Shown here piece after piece: positions 1 to 8,982 of a stretch of 64,000 bases of DNA. A program made the position numbers and the translations under genes. The notes beneath the pieces were generated by a model. That model made no database searches, was not told where the DNA came from, and worked only from the letters and a program-made list of their open reading frames with translations. The stretch spans positions 41,741,668-41,805,667 of the forward strand of contig OZ024825.1 in NCBI GenBank assembly GCA_964016985.1, written 5' to 3'. The stretch comes from Anodontia alba (taxonomy: Eukaryota; Mollusca; Bivalvia; Lucinida; Lucinidae). Within the stretch, counting starts at the first letter, position 1. Each line of letters starts with the position of its first letter.

Positions 1-2662
1 ATTTAAACTGAGTAATTCCTAACTCATGCATGACCTGTTGAAAAATTCCTGACATGAAATTTGAGCCCTGATCCGACTGAACAGACTTTGGAAGGCCTAC
101 AAATGTGAAAAACTTTACCAAAGCCTTAACAATATTCTTTGTTTTAATATTCCGAAGTGGAATGGCTTCTGGGAAACGTGTAGAAGCACACATTATAGTG
201 AGAAGATACTCATGGCCTGCCTTGGTTTTAGGCAAGGGACCAACACAGTCAATAATTATTCTGCTAAAAGGTTCATCAAAAGCAGGTATGGGCTGTAAAT
301 GAGCTTTTGGTATTGTCTGGTTGGGTTTTCCTACCATCTGACAAGTATGGCAAGATTTACAAAATTGAGAAACGTCAGATTTTAACCCTGGCCAGTAAAA
401 ATGGTTAAGAATTTTGTGATAGGTCTTGTTTACACCTAAATGACCTGACATGGGAGTCCCATGGGCCAAGTTCAAAATTTCAGGGCGATAAACCCTTGGA
501 ACCACTATTTGGTGGTTAACAGTCCACTCGTCTTCTGCTGAGACATCAGGAGGACGCCATTTTCTCATTAAAATGTCATTTTTGACATAAAAACAGACTG
601 GGACTTGATCTATTTCTTTCTCATCTAAAGCCCTTTCAAGCAAAGGCAAAATTTCAGGATCATTATGCTGTTCCTTACAAAGTTGTGACCTTGACACCAA
701 GTCATGACCTTGACCTTGGTCATTTAATATTGCAGAGTAATGACTGGACTCTGACTTGTTATGTAACTCGGTCTGTTTGTCAGACAGGCTGGATGAAAGA
801 GAATTTGTAATCTCATGTTTAAAAGACTGACCCAAAAAGGTATCAGTTAAATCAATGTCCCCATCATTCTGTTTTGCTTTCTTAGCCATGGCCCTAGTAA
901 CGGCACAAGATGGGTAAAGATCAGGGATTTCCTGTTCAATGGGATCAGGTGGCTGATCAATACAAGGTATGTTAGTCAAAAGTGGGTTTACCACAACCTT
1001 ATCTCCTGCTAAGTCATTGCCTAACAGTAAGTGAACACCTTTAAAAGGTAAAGACGGTCGAATACCGACAGCCACTAAACCAGTTACCAAGTCTGAGGAT
1101 AAATAAATGTTATGAAGAGGAACATTAACAAATCCACACTCTACACCCTGAATAAGGACACTTGTCCCAGAAGAAGTCTTCTCAGAAAAAGGCAGAGTAT
1201 CTGCTAAAATAAGGGATTGAGAAGCTCCAGTATCTCGTAAGATTTTAATTGGGGTAGACTGGGCATAGTCACTATTTAGTGACACAAAACCATCTGATAA
1301 GAATGGTTCATAAATCTCCATAACAGAATCAGTCTCAGGCCTTTCGGTCTGGATAGGATCTTCCTCCTTAACACATGACTGTGGTTTTGACCGTATAGAG
1401 GTAAGGCCAGTAGGTTTAAGCCCCTCTTGTTTTTCTTTCTTTCTTTTCAAATGTAAACATTCAGATATAATATGACCTGTCCTTTTGCAATAATTGCAAA
1501 TTGGTTGAGATAAGGGATTTTGATCTTTATTTTCACCAGAAGGTTTGGGTTTGGGAGTAATTGTTTGGCTATGACTACCAGGTGGATTACTAGGACTATG
1601 TTTGGATCCTGAATGTGGGAAAAATGGTCTTCTAGAGGGATTTGACTTATTTATAAAGGAAACTTTATGTGTTAAAGCATAATCATCTGCAAGTCTAGCT
1701 GCAGCTTCCAAAGTTTCAACCTGTTTCTCATCTAAAAAGGACTTAATGTCTGAATTTATGCACCTTTTGAACTCTTCTACAAGCATGAGCTGCCTAAGTT
1801 TTTCATGATCAGAGCCAATTTTTTTCGAAGAACACCACCTGTCAAATAACTGTTCTTTAGTTCTAGCAAATTCAACATGGGTCTGCTCATTTTCTTTCTT
1901 ACAGTTCCTAAATTTTTGCCTGTAAGCCTCAGGGACCAACTCATAAGCCTTAAGAATTAATTCCTTTACAGTATCATAACTGGAGCTCTGCTGGACAGTC
2001 AGCTGAGTATAAATTTCTCGAGCCTTCCCAATTATAACACTTTGCAAAAGCAAGGTCCAATGCTCCTTTGGCCATTTTAAATTTTCTGCTACTTTTTCAA
2101 AATGAAGAAAATATTTGTCAACCTCTTTTTCTTGAAAAGGGGGAACTAATCTGATGTGTTTGGTAATGTCAAAATGAACGCCAGAGTCTAAAGGTTGTCG
2201 TTTTACCGTCATATTTTGCATTTCTAATTCTTTCATTCTTAATTCTGTATTAAATTTTAATTTTTCCCTTTCTATCTGCATTTGTCTTTCTTTTTCTTTC
2301 TCCCTCTCTTCCATTTCCATTCTTTCTTTCTGCACTCTTTCTTCCATTTCCATTCTTTCCTTCTGCATTTGTCTTTCTTGTTCTAATCTTAATTTTTCTA
2401 ACTCAATTTGCTTCTGAATTTCAAGCTCTCGTATATGCAAACCTGTCTGAGTTACGAGAACAAGAGACAAAGCAGAAGAATCAAGAATTTCCTTATCAAC
2501 CAAAAATTGAACCAAAATATTTTTTATTTCCTGTTTTAACATGGACTTGTTGACGGTAGTCAATTCATAGTGAGCAGCAATATCTAACAAATCAGACTTT
2601 TTGGCCAAATCTAACAACTCCTGCGAAGGCGCAGTGATAAAAGCTTGAAGGTCAAATGACAT
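1..2662 (-). CDS. Gag-protease-integrase polyprotein of copy A (partial)
   Basis: The reading frame opens with ATG at 2662 and stays open to the window edge, judged by alignment to copy B, which differs by few substitutions. Domain order matches copy B: a SAP-like N-terminus, a coiled coil rich in Glu, Arg and Met, a SCAN-like capsid segment, a CCHC zinc knuckle, an aspartic protease with DTG, then an HHCC and DDE integrase. Copy A keeps seven integrase codons at 299-319, between the zinc-binding motif and the catalytic core, that copy B lacks. It also encodes His where copy B has Asn in the segment around position 513. The C-terminal part is outside the window, so intactness cannot be judged. 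Confidence 0.85.
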   Translation of the reverse strand, partial: MSFDLQAFITAPSQELLDLAKKSDLLDIAAHYELTTVNKSMLKQEIKNILVQFLVDKEILDSSALSLVLVTQTGLHIRELEIQKQIELEKLRLEQERQMQKERMEMEERVQKERMEMEEREKEKERQMQIEREKLKFNTELRMKELEMQNMTVKRQPLDSGVHFDITKHIRLVPPFQEKEVDKYFLHFEKVAENLKWPKEHWTLLLQSVIIGKAREIYTQLTVQQSSSYDTVKELILKAYELVPEAYRQKFRNCKKENEQTHVEFARTKEQLFDRWCSSKKIGSDHEKLRQLMLVEEFKRCINSDIKSFLDEKQVETLEAAARLADDYALTHKVSFINKSNPSRRPFFPHSGSKHSPSNPPGSHSQTITPKPKPSGENKDQNPLSQPICNYCKRTGHIISECLHLKRKKEKQEGLKPTGLTSIRSKPQSCVKEEDPIQTERPETDSVMEIYEPFLSDGFVSLNSDYAQSTPIKILRDTGASQSLILADTLPFSEKTSSGTSVLIQGVECGFVNVPLHNIYLSSDLVTGLVAVGIRPSLPFKGVHLLLGNDLAGDKVVVNPLLTNIPCIDQPPDPIEQEIPDLYPSCAVTRAMAKKAKQNDGDIDLTDTFLGQSFKHEITNSLSSSLSDKQTELHNKSESSHYSAILNDQGQGHDLVSRSQLCKEQHNDPEILPLLERALDEKEIDQVPVCFYVKNDILMRKWRPPDVSAEDEWTVNHQIVVPRVYRPEILNLAHGTPMSGHLGVNKTYHKILNHFYWPGLKSDVSQFCKSCHTCQMVGKPNQTIPKAHLQPIPAFDEPFSRIIIDCVGPLPKTKAGHEYLLTIMCASTRFPEAIPLRNIKTKNIVKALVKFFTFVGLPKSVQSDQGSNFMSGIFQQVMHELGITQFK

Positions 2663-2888
2663 GATTGCTTTTTGCTGGTTTTATCAAGTAGATTTTCAAT
2701 CAGAGTTTATTTATTGATATTTTTCAAAAGTCAATACTTGCTTTTTATGAAACAAATATTTTTATATTTACTGAGATTTTTTAAAAGTCAGTACTTGTTT
2801 TATAGCAAACAAATATTTTTTTTCCTTAAAAATCAATATTTGTTTTCTTTAAAAAGCTCAAACTTGTTTTAGCTCAAGAAAATGTTCG

Positions 2889-2906
2889 ATCCCGGACGAG
2901 CCCCCA
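2889..2906 (-). other. Primer-binding site, copy A (tRNA-Pro type)
   Basis: On the minus strand, five bases after the LTR end, is an 18-base site beginning TGGGGGCTCG and ending TCCGGGAT. It is complementary to the 3' end of tRNA-Pro. The same site occurs in copy B at 8613-8630. Confidence 0.85.
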
Positions 2907-2911
2907 ATTTC

Positions 2912-3508
2912 TGTTACGAGCCAGGCGTAACGAGAAAGAAATGAAAGTGAAACCAGCAACAAGCTTTAACTTATTAACAATATTTATTCACAAAAAAAAA
3001 AATAAGACAAGATTCAAAACAGAAGAATGTAAGTAGACAGTACCTTTCAAGTTTATGTCACAAAGTCCCTCTGAAATAATCCATGAGAATTTATAAAACA
3101 AATCCTTTGAATATCAGTTTCTGATCCCACAATTTAATGTTCCTGAATTCAGAATTTAAGTCCAGAATGAATAAAATACTAAAGTAATCCAGTATAGAAT
3201 AATTTCCAGTGAAAGTATACAAAGATGCCCAGATGAAAATCTGTTCTCCTTATATAATATCAAAGAAGGTTCTAGAAAAAGAATTTTCTACAAGCATCTC
3301 TTATTTTCCAGTTCCAATCAAGAAACTTCTAAATCTTCCATGACATTCCAAAAAGAACTCAGTCCAGAATCAAGGACGTAAACATCATGTTATTGTAAAC
3401 ATGTTGAACATTCCAGAAAGTTATTTTTGGAAACATTGTAAATAAAGCTATTTATGGAAACATAGTAAACATGTTGTTTAAAACAATTGAACACCCTGTT
3501 ATATAACA
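2912..3508 (-). repeat. LTR shared by copies A and B
   Basis: This 597-bp repeat matches 8636-9233 base for base except for one fewer A in a homopolymer. On the minus strand it starts TGTTATATAACA and ends in CGTAACA, giving TGTTA/TAACA inverted ends. It is the 3' LTR of copy B, because a polypurine tract lies just upstream of it on the minus strand. It is also the 5' LTR of copy A, because a primer-binding site lies just downstream. A TATA-like TATATAAGG sits near 3249-3257 and an AATAAA signal near 2983-2988, both on the minus strand. Confidence 0.95.
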
Positions 3509-3520
3509 CTTCCCCTCTTC
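3509..3520 (-). other. Polypurine tract of copy B
   Basis: On the minus strand the 12 bases GAAGAGGGGAAG directly precede the 3' LTR. This is the expected place and composition for the plus-strand priming site. Confidence 0.8.
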
Positions 3521-3644
3521 AGGGAAAAGAAAGATTTATGTAATAAAGCTTTCTTTTGCCATAAAATTATCATAAAATAAAATACTGATAAAGGCAATTA
3601 TTATCTTGTATACAGCAAGTTACAGGAAACCACAGATCAAGACA

Positions 3645-4211
3645 TCATGCTCTGGACAAGGCATCAGGAATAATATTATCTTTTCCCCTGATATGCCTGA
3701 TGTCAAGATTGTATTCCAGTAACAACAGACTCCATCTGAGCAACCTCTGATTCTTGTTTTTCATCTTATGGATGAAAGTCAGTGGATTGTGATCACTGAA
3801 AACAACAATAGGTGAGGACGAAGAAGTCAGATAAACTTCAAAATGTTGAAGAGCAAGAATGAGAGACAAACATTCTTTCTCTACTGTAGAATAATTCTTT
3901 TGATGTTTGTTAAACTTTTTGGAAAAGTAACAAACTGGATGATCCACACCATTGTCATCCTCTTGCAGTAATACACCACCTGCACCAACATCACTCGCAT
4001 CTACTGCTAACTTGAATTCTTTATTAAAATTCGGTGCCAAGAGAACCGGCTCACTTCTCAGTATGGCGTTCAGTTTATCAAAGGCATTCTGACAATCACT
4101 GGTCCACTTAAACCTCATTCTTTTACTAAGTAAATTAGTCAGTGGCTCAGCAATGACAGAAAAATTATTACAGAATTTTCTGTAATAACCGGCCATACCA
4201 AGAAACCTCAT
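3645..4211 (-). CDS. RNase H part of the retrotransposon pol, separate frame
   Basis: This 188-residue frame encodes the thumb/connection segment (FLGMAGYYRKF) and an RNase H domain. The acidic residues are visible in VDASDVGAGG, in the Glu-containing TVEKECLSL helix, in VVFSDHNPL and in IIPDALSRA. It ends about 125 bases before the polypurine tract, so RNase H closes pol and no integrase follows. The frame begins ATG AGG and overlaps the upstream stop by one base (TGATG at 4213-4209). It is in the -1 frame relative to the upstream polyprotein. In relatives RT and RNase H are one chain, so this is either a one-base loss in a 4-A run or a coupled-translation arrangement. Confidence 0.88.
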   Translation of the reverse strand: MRFLGMAGYYRKFCNNFSVIAEPLTNLLSKRMRFKWTSDCQNAFDKLNAILRSEPVLLAPNFNKEFKLAVDASDVGAGGVLLQEDDNGVDHPVCYFSKKFNKHQKNYSTVEKECLSLILALQHFEVYLTSSSSPIVVFSDHNPLTFIHKMKNKNQRLLRWSLLLLEYNLDIRHIRGKDNIIPDALSRA

Positions 4212-7200
4212 CAGTTGTCTTTTGCCATAGGCATCGGAAAATTTGAAATAGCTTCAACTTTAGCCTCTATAGGTTTAACCTGACCATAACCCACAACATG
4301 TCCTAGAAATGTTAAAGTTGCATGACAGAATTCACTTTTAGCAAGGTTTATTGTCAATTTTGCTTCACTTAGTTTATCAAAGAATGCTTTGATAGTTCCA
4401 AGATGGTGATTCCATTCATCACTGTATATGATGGCATCATCGATGTAAGCATCGCAATGCTCGATTCCAGCTATTATGGTGTTGATTAAGCGTTGAAATG
4501 TTGCTGGAGAGTTTTTCATTCCGAAAGGCATTACTTTATAGTGATATAATCCATCAGGAGTAACAAATGCTGAGATCTCTTTGGCTCTTTCTGTGAGAGG
4601 AATTTGCCAAAATCCTTTCAGAAGATCAAATTTAGTTATATATTTTGAATTTCCAACTTTGTCAATACAGTCATCCATTCTTGGTATGGGAAAAGTGTCT
4701 GTTTTACTCAAATTATTGACCTTCCTGTAATCGGTGCACATCCGATATGTTCCATCAGGTTTTGGCACAAGAATGCAAGGTGAACTCCATTCACTTTGAC
4801 TTGGTTCAATGAAGTCGATGTCCAGCAAATACTGAATTTCCTCCTTAAGATATTTTTGTTTTGTTGGGTTCATTCTATATGGATGTTGTTTGACAGGTTG
4901 TGAGTCCTCAACATTCACATCATGATAAATTTTGTCAGTCCTTGTAGGAATGTCCGGAAATAAGTGTTCATATTGATAAATTAACTGTTTCAGTTCTTTT
5001 CTTTGGACTGGATCTAGGTGTGAAAGTTTCTGGTCGAGATCCTTTAGAATGTCAGAATTCTGAAGTTTTGATGAAGCAGGATCAGATTTGATGAAGTTCA
5101 TGTCTTCAGAGTTCATTTCACTTTGTTCCTGAGGGACTGAACTAACAACACTAATTGGTGTAACAGAAGAGCTATCCCTATCTATGTATTGTTTAAGCAT
5201 GTTAACATGACATAACTGTTTTTGTTTGCGTCTCCCAGGAGTGTTAACAATGTAATTTACATCACTAATCTGTTTATCTACAGTGTAAGGGCCGTAATAT
5301 CTGGCTTGCAAAGGTTTGCCAGGAATAGGCAAAAGAGCAAGTACCCTATCTCCAGGCATGAATTTTCTTTCTTTTGCATTTTCATCATACCAGCGTTTCA
5401 TTTTCCTTTGTGCTGACTTAAGACTGGTCCGAGCAGCCTCACAAGCTTTAGACAGTCTGTCTTTAAAATCTGATACATACTGAAGTAAGTTCAGAGAACT
5501 GTCATCATTTGAGAGAAATTTCTCTTTCAAAAGTTTCAAAGGTCCACGCACAGTGTGGCCAAATACCAGCTCAAATGGGCTGAAACCAAGAGATTCCTGA
5601 ACAGATTCTCTAACGGCAAACAACAACAAATGAATGCCTTCATCCCAATCTTTTTCAGTGTCAAAGCAGTATGACCTGATCATATTTTTCAGTGTCTGAT
5701 GAAATCTTTCAAGGGCACCTTGACTTTCAGGATGGTAAGGTGATGATTTAAACTGAGTAATTCCCAACTCATGCATGACCTGTTGAAAAATTCCTGACAT
5801 GAAATTTGAGCCCTGATCCGACTGAACAGACTTTGGAAGGCCTACAAATGTGAAAAACTTTACCAAAGCCTTAACAATATTCTTTGTTTTAATATTCCGA
5901 AGTGGAATGGCTTCTGGGAAACGTGTAGAAGCACACATTATAGTGAGAAGATACTCATGGCCTGCCTTGGTTTTAGGCAAGGGACCAACACAGTCAATAA
6001 TTATTCTGCTAAAAGGTTCATCAAAAGCAGGTATGGGCTGTAAGTTGGGTTTTCCTACCATCTGACAAGTATGGCAAGATTTACAAAATTGAGAAACGTC
6101 AGATTTTAACCCTGGCCAGTAAAAATGGTTAAGAATTTTGTGATAGGTCTTGTTTACACCTAAATGACCTGACATGGGAGTCCCATGGGCCAAGTTCAAA
6201 ATTTCAGGGCGATAAACCCTTGGAACCACTATTTGGTTGTTAACAGTCCACTCGTCTTCTGCTGAGACATCAGGAGGACGCCATTTTCTCATTAAAATGT
6301 CATTTTTGACATAAAAACAGACTGGGACTTGATCTATTTCTTTCTCATCTAAAGCCCTTTCAAGCAAAGGCAAAATTTCAGGATCATTATGCTGTTCCTT
6401 ACAAAGTTGTGACCTTGACACCAAGTCATGACCTTGACCTTGGTCATTTAATATTGCAGAGTAATGACTGGACTCTGACTTGTTATGTAACTCGGTCTGT
6501 TTGTCAGACAGGCTGGATGAAAGAGAATTTGTAATCTCATGTTTAAAAGACTGACCCAAAAAGGTATCAGTTAAATCAATGTCCCCATCATTCTGTTTTG
6601 CTTTCTTAGCCATGGCCCTAGTAACGGCACAAGATGGGTAAAGATCAGGGATTTCCTGTTCAATGGGATCAGGTGGCTGATCAATACAAGGTATGTTAGT
6701 CAAAAGTGGGTTTACCACAACCTTATCTCCTGCTAAGTCATTGCCTAACAGTAAGTGAACACCTTTAAAAGGTAAAGACGGTCGAATACCGACAGCCACT
6801 AAACCAGTTACCAAGTCTGAGGATAAATAAATGTTATGAAGAGGAACATTAACAAATCCACACTCTACACCCTGAATAAGGACACTTGTCCCAGAAGAAG
6901 TCTTCTCAGAAAAAGGCAGAGTATCTGCTAAAATAAGGGATTGAGAAGCTCCAGTATCTCGTAAGATTTTAATTGGGGTAGACTGGGCATAGTCACTATT
7001 TAGTGACACAAAACCATCTGATAAGAATGGTTCATAAATCTCCATAACAGAATCAGTCTCAGGCCTTTCGGTCTGGATAGGATCTTCCTCCTTAACACAT
7101 GACTGTGGTTTTGACCGTATAGAGGTAAGGCCAGTAGGTTTAAGCCCCTCTTGTTTTTCTTTCTTTCTTTTCAAATGTAAACATTCAGATATAATATGAC

Positions 7201-8386
7201 CTGTCCTTTTGCAATAATTGCAAATTGGTTGAGATAAGGGATTTTGATCTTTATTTTCACCAGAAGGTTTGGGTTTGGGAGTAATTGTTTGGCTATGACT
7301 ACCAGGTGGATTACTAGGACTATGTTTGGATCCTGAATGTGGGAAAAATGGTCTTCTAGAGGGATTTGACTTATTTATAAAGGAAACTTTATGTGTTAAA
7401 GCATAATCATCTGCAAGTCTAGCTGCAGCTTCCAAAGTTTCAACCTGTTTCTCATCTAAAAAGGACTTAATGTCTGAATTTATGCACCTTTTGAACTCTT
7501 CTACAAGCATGAGCTGCCTAAGTTTTTCATGATCAGAGCCAATTTTTTTCGAAGAACACCACCTGTCAAATAACTGTTCTTTAGTTCTAGCAAATTCAAC
7601 ATGGGTCTGCTCATTTTCTTTCTTACAGTTCCTAAATTTTTGCCTGTAAGCCTCAGGGACCAACTCATAAGCCTTAAGAATTAATTCCTTTACAGTATCA
7701 TAACTGGAGCTCTGCTGGACAGTCAGCTGAGTATAAATTTCTCGAGCCTTCCCAATTATAACACTTTGCAAAAGCAAGGTCCAATGCTCCTTTGGCCATT
7801 TTAAATTTTCTGCTACTTTTTCAAAATGAAGAAAATATTTGTCAACCTCTTTTTCTTGAAAAGGGGGAACTAATCTGATGTGTTTGGTAATGTCAAAATG
7901 AACGCCAGAGTCTAAAGGTTGTCGTTTTACCGTCATATTTTGCATTTCTAATTCTTTCATTCTTAATTCTGTATTAAATTTTAATTTTTCCCTTTCTATC
8001 TGCATTTGTCTTTCTTTTTCTTTCTCCCTCTCTTCCATTTCCATTCTTTCTTTCTGCACTCTTTCTTCCATTTCCATTCTTTCCTTCTGCATTTGTCTTT
8101 CTTGTTCTAATCTTAATTTTTCTAACTCAATTTGCTTCTGAATTTCAAGCTCTCGTATATGCAAACCTGTCTGAGTTACGAGAACAAGAGACAAAGCAGA
8201 AGAATCAAGAATTTCCTTATCAACCAAAAATTGAACCAAAATATTTTTTATTTCCTGTTTTAACATGGACTTGTTGACGGTAGTCAATTCATAGTGAGCA
8301 GCAATATCTAACAAATCAGACTTTTTGGCCAAATCTAACAACTCCTGCGAAGGCGCAGTGATAAAAGCTTGAAGGTCAAATGACAT
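4211..8386 (-). CDS. Gag-protease-integrase-reverse transcriptase polyprotein, copy B
   Basis: A 1391-residue frame starting at the first ATG after the leader. In order: SAP-like helix pair (about 13-60); long Glu/Arg/Met coiled coil (about 80-150); capsid segment with SCAN-like features (about 163-335, including PEAYRQKFR, TKEQLFDRW and LMLVEEF); CCHC knuckle CNYCKRTGHIISEC (about 389-402); aspartic protease DTG (about 477); integrase HHCC finger (about 734-774) and DDE residues in IIIDCVGP, QSDQGSNF and ALERFH, the last two 35 residues apart; a GPY/F-type module (GPYTVDKQ, about 1031); reverse transcriptase with YRMCTDYRKVN, FDLLKGFWQIPL and YIDD. All catalytic motifs are present. Compared with copy A it lacks seven residues between the integrase zinc finger and core. 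It stops at NFPMPMAKDN, where relatives continue into RNase H. Confidence 0.92.
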   Translation of the reverse strand: MSFDLQAFITAPSQELLDLAKKSDLLDIAAHYELTTVNKSMLKQEIKNILVQFLVDKEILDSSALSLVLVTQTGLHIRELEIQKQIELEKLRLEQERQMQKERMEMEERVQKERMEMEEREKEKERQMQIEREKLKFNTELRMKELEMQNMTVKRQPLDSGVHFDITKHIRLVPPFQEKEVDKYFLHFEKVAENLKWPKEHWTLLLQSVIIGKAREIYTQLTVQQSSSYDTVKELILKAYELVPEAYRQKFRNCKKENEQTHVEFARTKEQLFDRWCSSKKIGSDHEKLRQLMLVEEFKRCINSDIKSFLDEKQVETLEAAARLADDYALTHKVSFINKSNPSRRPFFPHSGSKHSPSNPPGSHSQTITPKPKPSGENKDQNPLSQPICNYCKRTGHIISECLHLKRKKEKQEGLKPTGLTSIRSKPQSCVKEEDPIQTERPETDSVMEIYEPFLSDGFVSLNSDYAQSTPIKILRDTGASQSLILADTLPFSEKTSSGTSVLIQGVECGFVNVPLHNIYLSSDLVTGLVAVGIRPSLPFKGVHLLLGNDLAGDKVVVNPLLTNIPCIDQPPDPIEQEIPDLYPSCAVTRAMAKKAKQNDGDIDLTDTFLGQSFKHEITNSLSSSLSDKQTELHNKSESSHYSAILNDQGQGHDLVSRSQLCKEQHNDPEILPLLERALDEKEIDQVPVCFYVKNDILMRKWRPPDVSAEDEWTVNNQIVVPRVYRPEILNLAHGTPMSGHLGVNKTYHKILNHFYWPGLKSDVSQFCKSCHTCQMVGKPNLQPIPAFDEPFSRIIIDCVGPLPKTKAGHEYLLTIMCASTRFPEAIPLRNIKTKNIVKALVKFFTFVGLPKSVQSDQGSNFMSGIFQQVMHELGITQFKSSPYHPESQGALERFHQTLKNMIRSYCFDTEKDWDEGIHLLLFAVRESVQESLGFSPFELVFGHTVRGPLKLLKEKFLSNDDSSLNLLQYVSDFKDRLSKACEAARTSLKSAQRKMKRWYDENAKERKFMPGDRVLALLPIPGKPLQARYYGPYTVDKQISDVNYIVNTPGRRKQKQLCHVNMLKQYIDRDSSSVTPISVVSSVPQEQSEMNSEDMNFIKSDPASSKLQNSDILKDLDQKLSHLDPVQRKELKQLIYQYEHLFPDIPTRTDKIYHDVNVEDSQPVKQHPYRMNPTKQKYLKEEIQYLLDIDFIEPSQSEWSSPCILVPKPDGTYRMCTDYRKVNNLSKTDTFPIPRMDDCIDKVGNSKYITKFDLLKGFWQIPLTERAKEISAFVTPDGLYHYKVMPFGMKNSPATFQRLINTIIAGIEHCDAYIDDAIIYSDEWNHHLGTIKAFFDKLSEAKLTINLAKSEFCHATLTFLGHVVGYGQVKPIEAKVEAISNFPMPMAKDN

Positions 8387-8612
8387 GATTGCTTTTTGCT
8401 GGTTTTATCAAGTAGATTTTCAATCAGAGTTTATTTATTGATATTTTTCAAAAGTCAATACTTGCTTTTTATGAAACAAATATTTTTATATTTACTGAGA
8501 TTTTTTAAAAGTCAGTACTTGTTTTATAGCAAACAAATATTTTTTTTCCTTAAAAATCAATATTTGTTTTCTTTAAAAAGCTCAAACTTGTTTTAGCTCA
8601 AGAAAATGTTCG
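8387..8612 (-). other. Untranslated leader of copy B
   Basis: AT-rich stretch between the primer-binding site and the gag ATG with repeated AAATATT-like words and no convincing reading frame on the minus strand. It would be the 5' leader and could hold packaging signals. Copy A has the same stretch at 2663-2888. Confidence 0.6.
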
Positions 8613-8630
8613 ATCCCGGACGAGCCCCCA
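8613..8630 (-). other. Primer-binding site, copy B (tRNA-Pro type)
   Basis: Same 18-base tRNA-Pro complement as at 2889-2906, five bases (GAAAT) after the LTR end. I recognise it as the sequence used by murine leukaemia-type retroviruses. tRNA-Pro 3' ends are highly conserved in animals, so the match implies shared primer choice and not ancestry. Confidence 0.85.
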
Positions 8631-8706
8631 ATTTCTGTTACGAGCCAGGCGTAACGAGAAAGAAATGAAAGTGAAACCAGCAACAAGCTTTAACTTATTA
8701 ACAATA

Positions 8707-8712
8707 TTTATT
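8707..8712 (-). terminator. Poly(A) signal AATAAA in the LTR
   Basis: The minus strand reads AATAAA about 75 bases before the LTR end. In the 3' LTR the same signal (2983-2988) would direct polyadenylation of the retrotransposon transcript. Confidence 0.5.
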
Positions 8713-8973
8713 CACAAAAAAAAAAAATAAGACAAGATTCAAAACAGAAGAATGTAAGTAGACAGTACCTTTCAAGTTTATGTCACAAAGTCCCTCTGAA
8801 ATAATCCATGAGAATTTATAAAACAAATCCTTTGAATATCAGTTTCTGATCCCACAATTTAATGTTCCTGAATTCAGAATTTAAGTCCAGAATGAATAAA
8901 ATACTAAAGTAATCCAGTATAGAATAATTTCCAGTGAAAGTATACAAAGATGCCCAGATGAAAATCTGTTCTC

Positions 8974-8982
8974 CTTATATAA
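8974..8982 (-). promoter_or_regulatory. TATA-like box in the 5' LTR
   Basis: On the minus strand this reads TATATAAGG, about 250 bases from the start of the LTR and upstream of the AATAAA signal. It is the best candidate for the core promoter of the element. Confidence 0.5.

Larger units (their letters stand above)
1..2911 (-). mobile_element. Gmr1-type LTR retrotransposon, copy A internal region (partial)
   Basis: This is the 5' half of a second copy of the retrotransposon at 2912-9233, in the same minus orientation and cut by the window start. Position 1 aligns with 5746, and the region is almost identical to copy B to the LTR at 2912, with a few substitutions and one 21-base length difference. 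It holds the leader, gag, protease and most of the integrase, and uses the LTR at 2912-3508 as its 5' LTR. That LTR is also the 3' LTR of copy B, so the copies form a tandem array. RT and RNase H would lie left of position 1. Confidence 0.9.

Noticed and set aside
105..302. Plus-strand frames over the retrotransposon (also 2672-2872, 5222-5416, 5850-6065, 8396-8596)
   Set aside because: They are antisense shadows of the minus-strand polyprotein, leader or LTR and lack independent motifs.
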